The notes beneath the pieces were generated by a model. That model was not told the origin of the DNA. It worked only from the letters and a program-made list of their open reading frames with translations, and did not search any database. From Azoarcus sp031556475 (GTDB taxonomy: Bacteria; Pseudomonadota; Gammaproteobacteria; Burkholderiales; Rhodocyclaceae): a stretch of 21,530 nt of DNA. Shown here piece by piece: positions 1-5,269 of the stretch (within the stretch, counting starts at the first letter, position 1; each line of letters begins with the position of its first letter). A program made the position numbers and the translations under genes. The stretch is taken from assembly GCA_031556475.1 (NCBI GenBank), contig JAVBSY010000106.1, forward strand, positions 1 through 21,530. Reading direction: 5' to 3'.

Positions 1-143
1 TTGTGTTGTTTTTTTGTGTTTTTGGCTTTTTGGGGGTGTTGGTCATCACACCACCCACCCCCTCCACTTCGCATCAAGCTGTGTTCATGGCCGTTGAACC
101 GCCTTGGCTGGCGCCCTTTTGTTTTTTAGTGCCGTTGTTCAAC

Positions 144-539
144 CTACCTCGCAACGCGCCGTTCGCGCATGTCTTCGATGGTTTTACAGTCGATGCACAG
201 AATGATGGTCGGGCGGGTTTCCAGGCGCTTCAGGCCGATTTCAAGCCCACAGTAGTCGCAATAACCATACTCGCCGGCATCGATGCGGCTCAAGGCCAAA
301 TCGACGTTCTCGACCAGCCTGCGTTCGCGTGTATCGAACGCTGTGTCTGGTTTTGGAGAGAGAGCGGGGTGGGCGGCCTCTATCGCGGCTTCGCCTGGAT
401 GCGTTGCCGTGTCGGAAAGTTCTTGTTTGAGGTCGTACAAGATGTCGCGAAAGTGAGCGACCTGACCTTCGCTCATATACTCTTCGTCAATGCTGGAGCG
501 GTAAGGCGGGAATGACTTGTGAAACGTGTCTTCAGACAT
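144..539 (-). CDS. DksA/TraR-family zinc-finger transcription regulator
   Basis: The 131-residue product is a DksA-family RNA polymerase secondary-channel binding protein. These proteins modulate rRNA, tRNA and stress promoters together with ppGpp. The C-terminal zinc finger is complete: Cys94 and Cys97 (CDYC) and Cys115 and Cys118 (CIDC), with the family signature CIDCKT and a basic C-terminus. The N-terminal stretch EEYMSEGQVAHFRDIL matches the start of canonical DksA, so the ATG at 539 gives a full-length N-terminus. The protein is about 20 residues shorter than E. coli DksA (151). The shortening lies in the coiled coil, and the acidic DxxDxA tip motif is not present (about residues 50-57 read EAAIEAAH). 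It is therefore probably a DksA paralogue rather than the housekeeping copy. It is preceded on the same strand by the XRE-type gene, with about 150 bases between them. No strong ribosome binding site is visible. Confidence 0.9.
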   Translation of the reverse strand: MSEDTFHKSFPPYRSSIDEEYMSEGQVAHFRDILYDLKQELSDTATHPGEAAIEAAHPALSPKPDTAFDTRERRLVENVDLALSRIDAGEYGYCDYCGLEIGLKRLETRPTIILCIDCKTIEDMRERRVAR

Positions 540-689
540 GGTGCAGGTATCTGTTGCTGTACGTTAGGCTTGATAACAGAAAACCTCGGGTAGCGACAAG
601 AGAATAGAGAGTACGTTTGTGCAATAGTACTCACTGGGCCAAAAATCGATCGCGAAGAGTTTGTGGGGAAGGGTGGGGCTTGCGGGGCA

Positions 690-1013
690 TCAAGGCAGCA
701 GGCCAAAGGGTAGCTGCCGGAATGAGGCGCCTTTCTGTGTTCCCTGCCGCGTGGTCTTGGATCGCCCTTTATCCGCTGTTGGCGCTGTACGCAAATCGTC
801 GACGAGCGTCGCCGACGTGGCTGGTGCGCCGAAAGCGATGTTCAACAGGATCTGCACCGTATTGGGGATGTCTCGTCCCGCCTCGTACCGGCAGCCGGCG
901 CTTTGCGTGATGAGGAAATGCTTCCAGAAGGTGACTTGATTGACGCCGAAACGTTTGCGGATCGATTTGATCTCTTCGGCTGTGTAAAGATGAAGATGAG
1001 CGGGCGTTTTCAT
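690..1013 (-). CDS. small XRE-like helix-turn-helix protein
   Basis: This 107-residue protein starts MKTPAHLHLYTAEEIKSI. Residues about 13-60 form an XRE/Cro-type helix-turn-helix: IRKRFGVNQVTFWKHF, then the recognition-like stretch ITQSAGCRYEAGR, then IPNTVQILLNIAFG. The motif resembles the phage-repressor fold found in small chromosomal regulators and antitoxins, so DNA binding is likely; the target is unknown. The tail after about residue 75 is basic, rich in Gln/Thr/Lys, and looks disordered. The frame stays open upstream to 1193, but that extension would be translated through the tRNA-like remnant and has low-complexity sequence. The start at 1013, just before the conserved domain, is therefore preferred. 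No partner toxin gene lies beside it. It could be co-transcribed with the DksA-like gene downstream, but a 150-base gap separates them. Confidence 0.7.
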   Translation of the reverse strand: MKTPAHLHLYTAEEIKSIRKRFGVNQVTFWKHFLITQSAGCRYEAGRDIPNTVQILLNIAFGAPATSATLVDDLRTAPTADKGRSKTTRQGTQKGASFRQLPFGLLP

Positions 1014-1115
1014 ACCGTCATTTTTTTCCCGCAAACCGAACCCGTCGTGGTGGTTCCAGGGCTTATCGACGGAGAGAACGGGGTGCGGTACGGCTAGGTG
1101 TTTGTTGTTTTTTAC

Positions 1116-1150
1116 AGGTTCGTCAAGGATCGATGAACCTAGCGTTTTTT
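1116..1150 (+). terminator. possible rho-independent terminator (+ strand)
   Basis: AGGTTCGTC (1116-1124) pairs with GATGAACCT (1132-1140), leaving one G-T wobble and a 7-base loop. Seven T follow after a 4-base offset. No plus-strand gene is seen upstream, so its job is unclear. It abuts the left edge of the tRNA-like remnant and may mark old island or host flank sequence. Confidence 0.35.
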
Positions 1151-1200
1151 TGGGGCGACATCCCGGGGGCGAACTGGTCGCATCTGAAACCACAATTCAG
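1151..1200 (-). repeat. diverged copy of the tRNA-His 3' half (att-like remnant)
   Basis: By hand alignment, 39 of 50 bases match the 3' part of the intact tRNA-His at 4663-4712, in the same orientation. The match includes an uninterrupted 11-base block covering the acceptor end and CCA (TGGGGCGACAT on the plus strand). The anticodon arm is still a perfect 5-bp stem, CTGAA/TTCAG, around the loop TTGTGGT with the GTG anticodon. The 5' half of the tRNA is absent. Direct copies of a tRNA 3' end bracketing an integrase relic are the classic footprint of tRNA-targeted integration, so this is read as the distal attachment site of the island. Confidence 0.7.
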
Positions 1201-1223
1201 GCTATAAACAATAAAAGCCTGAT
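1197..1223. repeat. 7-bp inverted repeat at island edge
   Basis: TCAGGCT (1197-1203) and AGCCTGA (1217-1223) are perfect inverted copies separated by 13 AT-rich bases. The left arm overlaps the end of the tRNA-like remnant. The following 40 bases (about 1224-1252) are strikingly AT-rich against the GC-rich surroundings. Function is unknown; it may be an arm-type integrase or excisionase site or chance. Apart from this repeat, the remnant and the putative terminator, nothing is recognisable between 1014 and about 1330. Confidence 0.35.
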
Positions 1224-1333
1224 TAACCTTTAATTCTAATTTTAAATCGGCCAAAAGTCAATGGCCACGCGGATTGAATCGACATCCTGAAGAATACAGA
1301 TGCATGAAACGGTTGCTATATGCCGGTTCTCCA

Positions 1334-1570
1334 CTCCCTCAAGCTCAGCGCGCTCTACCGCCGCCGCCGTCGCATTTAGGCGGCCTTCAAGCGTTTGAAG
1401 CACAGGCTCATGCTCGAAGCTGTCTCGGTGTTGACCTATCTGGCTCTGCTGCGGGACTTCGCTGCCAAAGTGCTTGCCGACAACCTATGCGCAGCCTTGG
1501 CCCAGGGTGATGTCCCCGAACACGCCCATTTGCGTCCGAACCGACGCCCACCACCGAAGCGATCGGCTGC
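1334..1570 (+). pseudogene. IS4-family transposase C-terminal relic
   Basis: The frame reads SALYRRRRRI, then a TAG stop at about 1377, then AAFKRLKHRLMLEAVS and VLTYLALLRDFAAKVLADNL, ending near LRPNRR. This is the C-terminal end of DDE transposases of the IS4 type, where the usual motif is (R)WRIEEAFKRLKHRL. The in-frame stop sits where the conserved catalytic Glu region is expected, and the N-terminal two thirds are missing, so this is dead sequence. It lies just inside the left edge of the tRNA-His island. Terminal inverted repeats were not found. The ~110 bases between it and the feo operon hold nothing recognisable. Confidence 0.7.
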
Positions 1571-1685
1571 GTCGGATGTCGTATCCAGCCCTACAGGCAA
1601 GACCCACGACCTCGGCACCACAAGTCCTGCCATTATTCGATTTACAGGGCTGTTATATGACAAAAACTGACTTCGGGTGTTGCGC

Positions 1686-1910
1686 TCAGGAGGAGCGGGA
1701 GTCCTTGTGGTGGAAACGGACGGGTTTCGGGGGCACGTCGTCGGTTTTCGGATCCGGGCAGCCGGAGCAGGCGCCGCACGACGGCGCCGCTTTCTTCGAA
1801 CCGGTCAGCTTGCGCCACAAACCCGGCGCCTGCTTTTTCACGACGATGAGCAGACTCACGACAACGATTGCGCCGACGATCAATGGTTCGAGCAGCGCAT
1901 AGAGATTCAT
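1686..1910 (-). CDS. small FeoB-associated Cys-rich membrane protein
   Basis: This 74-residue protein begins MNLYALLEPLIVGAIVV. It has one hydrophobic helix (about residues 5-25), a basic stretch KKQAPGLWRKLTGSKK, a CGACSGC cluster (Cys at a CxxCxxC spacing) and a hydrophilic tail. The architecture fits the small FeoB-associated Cys-rich proteins that close many bacterial feo operons. It is not the winged-helix FeoC of enterobacteria. Its ATG overlaps the feoB stop as ATGA, so the two are translationally coupled. The cysteines could bind iron or a cluster, or respond to redox state, near the FeoB pore; that is inference. A longer reading of the same frame (to 2096) only runs antisense-like through feoB and is rejected. 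Confidence 0.8.
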   Translation of the reverse strand: MNLYALLEPLIVGAIVVVSLLIVVKKQAPGLWRKLTGSKKAAPSCGACSGCPDPKTDDVPPKPVRFHHKDSRSS

Positions 1911-3754
1911 GCGAACGCGTTCCCGACGTGATACGCGATGAATGCGCCGACGTAAGCGAGCCCGAACAGATAGACGAACGCGAAGCCGACTGAGCGCCAG
2001 GTTCCCGTCTCGCGCCGCATGACGGCGAACGTCGATGCGCATTGCGGCGCATAGACATACCAGACGAGCAGCGCCAGCCCGGTTCCGAGCGACCATTGCG
2101 ATGCGATCAACGGCGAGAGCGCCTCTGTCGCCGCATCATGGCCGCCGCCGACGGCATACACCGTCGCCAGTGCCGAGACCGCGACTTCACGCGCCGCGAG
2201 CCCCGGAATCAGTGCGACGCAGATCTGCCAGTTGAAGCCGATCGGCGCGAAGACGACCTCCAGCGCGCGCCCGATATGGCCGGCGAACGAGTACTCGATC
2301 GCCGAATGCGGCCAGTCGGGCGGCGGCGCCGGGAAGCTCGCGAGGAACCAGAGCAGGATCGAGAGCGCGAGGATGATGCCGCCGACGCGCTTGAGGAAGA
2401 TCGAAGCCCGCTCGAAGAGTCCGATGAACACGTCGCGTGGATTCGGCAGCCGCCACGACGGCAGTTCGAGCAGCAGCGCATGATCGTCGAGCGTTTCCGA
2501 AAACCGCTTGACGAGCCAGGAAACGGCGAGCGCCGAGACGACGCCGAGCAGATAAAGCGCAAACAACACGACGCCCTGGAAGCTGAAATAGCCGAAAACC
2601 GTCCGTTCCGGCACGAAGGCGCCGATGAGCAGCGCATAGACCGGCAGCCGCGCCGAGCAGGTCATCAGCGGCGCGACCATGATCGTCAGCAGGCGGTCGC
2701 GCGGATGCTGGATGCTGCGCGTGGCCATGATGCCGGGCACCGCGCAGGCGAAGCTCGACAGCAGCGGGATGAAGGCGCGCCCCGACAGCCCCGCCGAGAG
2801 CATGAAGCGGTCGAGCAGGAAAGCCGCCCGCGGCAGGTAGCCCGATTCCTCAAGACACAGGATGAACAGGAACAGCAGCAGGATTTGCGGCAGGAAGACG
2901 AGCACGCTGCCCATGCCGGCGATCACGCCGTCGACGAGCAGGCTGCGCAGCATGCCGTCAGGCATGTGGGCCGAGAACAGGCCACCGAGCGCACCAACGC
3001 CTTCCTCGATCAGATCCTGCAGCGGTGCGGCCCAGGCGAACACGGCCTGGAACGTCAGGAACATCGTGAGGGCGAGGATCACCATCCCCCAGAACGGATG
3101 GAGCGTCCAGCGGTCGAGCGCATCGTCGATTTCGGCCGTGCGCCGCGGAATGTTCACCGTTGCGGCAAGCAACTCGTTGACCATCGCATGCAGGTCGGCG
3201 CCCTCGGCCGGAGCCGGCGGTACCGCCGCCTTCGCCGAATCCAGCGCCGTGACGAGTCCGCTCGCGCCCTCTTTCTGCACCGCGACCGTCTCGATGACCG
3301 GCATGCCGAGCTTCGTCTCCAACGCCTCGCGGTCGATGCGGATGCCGCGCTTGTTCGCCGCATCCATCATGTTGAGCGAAAGAATCATCGGTAGGCCGAG
3401 ACGTGCGAGTTCGAGGACGAAGCGCAGATGAAGCCGCAGGTTCGTCGCGTCGACGACGCAGACGATCAGATCGGGCATGCGTTCGCCGGTCTTGCAGCCG
3501 AGGCAGACGTCGCGCGTGATCGCCTCATCCGGGCTCGTCGCGTTGAGGCTGTATGCGCCCGGCAGGTCGAGCACATGTACCGCGCGGCCCGACGGCAGAC
3601 GGAAACGACCTTCCTTGCGTTCGACCGTGACGCCCGCGTAGTTGGCGACCTTCTGGCGGCTGCCGGTGAGCCGGTTGAAGATTGCTGTCTTGCCGCAGTT
3701 TGGATTGCCGACCAGCGCGATGTGTAGTGGCGCGTCCGCTGCCTGACTGCTCAT
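1907..3754 (-). CDS. feoB: ferrous iron transport protein B
   Basis: FeoB is the inner-membrane Fe(II) permease with an N-terminal G-protein domain. The G motifs are visible: G1 GNPNCGKT (residues 16-23), G2 Thr in GVTVE (41-45), G3 DLPGAYS (63-69) and G4 NMMD (128-131). A C-terminal membrane domain follows with the two Gate regions typical of the family, for example FLPQILLLFLF and RAFIPLLSSFACAVPGI, and later SARLPVYALLIGAF and AREVAVSALATVY. At 615 residues it is a compact FeoB (E. coli: 773). No frameshift or missing motif is seen. Its ATG overlaps the feoA stop (ATGA) and its stop overlaps the small Cys-rich gene. It is intact although both ends of the surrounding island are decayed, which suggests selection for iron uptake. 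Confidence 0.97.
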   Translation of the reverse strand: MSSQAADAPLHIALVGNPNCGKTAIFNRLTGSRQKVANYAGVTVERKEGRFRLPSGRAVHVLDLPGAYSLNATSPDEAITRDVCLGCKTGERMPDLIVCVVDATNLRLHLRFVLELARLGLPMILSLNMMDAANKRGIRIDREALETKLGMPVIETVAVQKEGASGLVTALDSAKAAVPPAPAEGADLHAMVNELLAATVNIPRRTAEIDDALDRWTLHPFWGMVILALTMFLTFQAVFAWAAPLQDLIEEGVGALGGLFSAHMPDGMLRSLLVDGVIAGMGSVLVFLPQILLLFLFILCLEESGYLPRAAFLLDRFMLSAGLSGRAFIPLLSSFACAVPGIMATRSIQHPRDRLLTIMVAPLMTCSARLPVYALLIGAFVPERTVFGYFSFQGVVLFALYLLGVVSALAVSWLVKRFSETLDDHALLLELPSWRLPNPRDVFIGLFERASIFLKRVGGIILALSILLWFLASFPAPPPDWPHSAIEYSFAGHIGRALEVVFAPIGFNWQICVALIPGLAAREVAVSALATVYAVGGGHDAATEALSPLIASQWSLGTGLALLVWYVYAPQCASTFAVMRRETGTWRSVGFAFVYLFGLAYVGAFIAYHVGNAFA

Positions 3755-4062
3755 GCAGGTGCGCCTTGCACGGACGAAGTCACGCTCGGCACGGACTCCG
3801 AAGCGCCATGCGCGGATGGAGACGGGCTCAAGGACACCCGAACCCGGGCGGCTTCGTTGCGACGCAAGGCAAAGCGGGTAAAGCCGACCTGCACGGCGAT
3901 CGTTTCGGCGCCCATCGGCCCGTAGGCGAGAATGCTGACCGGTTCTCCGGGCACGAAACCGAGTTCGCGCAAACGCTGCGCGATGCCGTCACCGGATTGA
4001 TGGACATCCTCTACAGATTCGACGATCGCGCGCGTGCCGCGCTTGAGGCGGGAGAGATTCAT
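3751..4062 (-). CDS. feoA: ferrous iron transport protein A
   Basis: FeoA is a small SH3-like cytoplasmic protein needed for FeoB function. The typical order is visible: MNLSRLKRGTRAIVESV, then IAQRLRELGFVPGEPVSILAYGPMG, then AETIAVQVGFTRFALRRNEAARVRV. A low-complexity Ser/Pro/Ala tail of about 25 residues follows, which makes it 103 residues against 75-85 for the common form. The frame is open to an ATG at 4149, but the Fur-box-like operator at 4103-4121 lies inside that extension and FeoA homology begins at 4062. The start at 4062 is therefore preferred. The stop overlaps the feoB start by four bases. Confidence 0.9.
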   Translation of the reverse strand: MNLSRLKRGTRAIVESVEDVHQSGDGIAQRLRELGFVPGEPVSILAYGPMGAETIAVQVGFTRFALRRNEAARVRVSLSPSPSAHGASESVPSVTSSVQGAPA

Positions 4063-4102
4063 TACGAAAGCCTGCAATTCAAGGGGCCGGCGAGGCTGGA
4101 TA

Positions 4103-4121
4103 AATGCGAAGTATTTGCGTT
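4103..4121. promoter_or_regulatory. Fur-box-like operator for feoAB
   Basis: AATGCGAAGTATTTGCGTT is a 19-base near-palindrome. It matches the AATGCGAAT-N-ATTCGCATT style of Fur box at 16 of 18 positions by hand count. It lies 41 bases before the chosen feoA start, where a Fur repressor would block transcription when iron is plentiful. A matching -35/-10 pair was not assigned with confidence. Confidence 0.6.
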
Positions 4122-4269
4122 TATATACCCGAAGCCCACCCGTACGCAAGTCATGATCGGGCTGAAATCGACTCCAGCAGCCGCAAAAACGAAGCTCGTC
4201 TGTGATAGGTCAGCCCGGGCAGGCAAGTAGCCGTGCGGTGCCGAGAATTTTTACGTTACGTCTGAAAGA

Positions 4270-4647
4270 ATGGACGGACGCCAGCGCTACGCGAAGCATT
4301 TGATGCGTGCAAAGCGTTGCCGTCGAAGATCTTCAGCACTTATCCCGTTCACAACAGAGATGGGCAGCCCCTATACGGCCTCGGGTTTCAAGGCGATGGG
4401 GCAGCGAATGATGGGTACTTGGGTAGAGCAGGGGAACGAACGATTCACATTCCACGATCTACGCGTCAAGGCGGTGACGGACGTGACCGAAGCAGGGCGG
4501 AAAGCAGGCGATTCGACCGGTCACCGTACTGAGGCCGTGGTGAGCAAGGTCTATGATCGTAGGAGGGCGCGCAGGTCTGCAGCGGCGAAACGATCTTACA
4601 AAGTTTGTAAGATCGCGCGAGGCTTGATTTTGCGCAGAACGCGCTAA
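4270..4647 (+). pseudogene. tyrosine integrase relic (C-terminal part, frameshifted)
   Basis: The C-terminal catalytic region of a phage/island-type tyrosine recombinase is recognisable: FTFHDLRVKAVTD (HxxR box), then GHRTEAVVSKVYDRRRARR with the second His and the Tyr nucleophile. Upstream, homology switches frames. NRDGQP is read in one frame (about 4351-4370) and YTASGFKAMGQRMM in the next, which implies one extra base in the CCCC run at 4368-4371. The first catalytic Arg and the whole N-terminal DNA-binding domain are missing, so it cannot be active. It points toward the tRNA-His gene 16 bases beyond its end, the usual arrangement for an integrase that used this tRNA as its target. The 120 bases between it and feoA hold nothing else recognisable. 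Confidence 0.75.
4591..4615. repeat. 25-bp perfect palindrome
   Basis: CGATCTTACAAA (4591-4602) and TTTGTAAGATCG (4604-4615) are perfect inverted copies around a single G. It sits in the last codons of the integrase relic, about 50 bases from the tRNA-His 3' end. It could be an operator or an excisionase/integrase arm site. As a hairpin it has no T-run on either strand, so a terminator role is less likely. Confidence 0.7.
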
Positions 4648-4662
4648 CTGCTTGTATTTATT

Positions 4663-4739
4663 TGGGGCGACATACCGGGATCGAACCGGTGACCACTGGA
4701 GCCACAATCCAGTGCTCTACCAACTGAGCTAATGCCGCC
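4663..4739 (-). tRNA. tRNA-His (GTG)
   Basis: The minus strand folds as a complete cloverleaf with the His-specific extra G(-1) opposite C73. The acceptor is GCGGCAT/ATGTCGC with one G-T pair, the D arm GCTCAGTTGGTAGAGC, the anticodon stem CTGGA/TCCAG with loop TTGTGGC (anticodon GTG), the T arm ACCGG/CCGGT, and CCA is encoded. It is the last gene of the tRNA cluster and the apparent integration target of the island to its left. Confidence 0.96.
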
Positions 4740-4805
4740 ACTTTTGATGGCTTCGACGAAGTCGAAACCAAAAAACCGATGTTGCGATAGCCTATGCTGC
4801 AATAC

Positions 4806-4882
4806 TGGCCTGCCCGGCAGGAATCGAACCTGCAACCCCCGGCTTAGAAGGCCGGTGCTCTATCCGATTGAGCTACGGGCAG
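4806..4882 (-). tRNA. tRNA-Arg (TCT)
   Basis: The cloverleaf is complete: acceptor CTGCCCG/CGGGCAG, D arm GCTCAATCGGATAGAGC, anticodon stem CCGGC/GCCGG with anticodon TCT, T arm GCAGG/CCTGC, discriminator G, and CCA encoded. The first pair is C1-G72, less common than G1-C72. It is the middle gene of the cluster. Confidence 0.96.
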
Positions 4883-4907
4883 ATTCTTGCGGGCTTCCGG
4901 GGTTAGC

Positions 4908-4984
4908 TGGTCGGGGTGGAGGGATTCGAACCCCCGACATCTTGCTCCCAAAGCAAGCGCGCTACCGGACTGCGCTACACCCCG
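4908..4984 (-). tRNA. tRNA-Pro (TGG)
   Basis: The cloverleaf is complete: acceptor CGGGGTG/CACCCCG, anticodon stem CTTGC/GCAAG around TTTGGGA (anticodon TGG), T arm with GGGTTCGAATCCC, discriminator A, and CCA encoded. The C1-G72 pair is normal for bacterial tRNA-Pro. It is the first gene after the cluster promoter. Confidence 0.96.
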
Positions 4985-4994
4985 AGAACAATGG

Positions 4995-5023
4995 ACTATA
5001 CAGTTTCCGGAAAAAGACGTCAA
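4995..5023 (-). promoter_or_regulatory. sigma-70 promoter of the tRNA cluster
   Basis: On the minus strand TTGACG (5018-5023) and TATAGT (4995-5000) are separated by exactly 17 bases. Both boxes match the sigma-70 consensus in five of six positions. The -10 box ends 10 bases before tRNA-Pro, so transcription would start just ahead of the Pro-Arg-His precursor. A GC-rich discriminator (the gene begins CGGGG) fits stringent control of stable RNA. Confidence 0.8.
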
Positions 5024-5269
5024 ACCCCGTTTCGGGCTATGTTCTCGGTTGCGTACCCCGGCAAGGGGCGGAAAAACGGGCATACGATTTTTCACGTTTA
5101 TGAACGCCATATCATTCGCCAAGACCGATAAAATCACGCGTTGCGTCGCGTGTGGGAAATTACGTGCGCATGGAGGCCCGGTGTATTCGAGCCGATCGAT
5201 CGTTTTCTGAAATTGCCTTGCCCACGGTTGTGGAAAAAACGCCGGCGTGGTCTTTCGTGGAGTACCTCA

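Noticed and set aside
32..62. GGGGGTG/CACCCCC inverted repeat after a T-rich run
   Set aside because: The T-run is on the wrong side for a terminator on either strand and the loop is long. The region 1-143 otherwise holds nothing recognisable.
100..127. short hairpin CGCC/GGCG followed by T-rich sequence on the plus strand
   Set aside because: Only a 4-bp stem and no plus-strand gene upstream. It is too weak to call as a terminator.
1686..2096. longer 136-residue version of the small feo protein
   Set aside because: Its first 62 residues are an Arg-rich out-of-frame reading of feoB. The ATGA overlap at 1907-1910 gives the natural start.
2042..3394. 450-codon open frame on the plus strand
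   Set aside because: It lies entirely antisense to feoB, is extremely Arg/Glu/Asp/Gln-rich and shows no domain. It is a GC-driven shadow frame.
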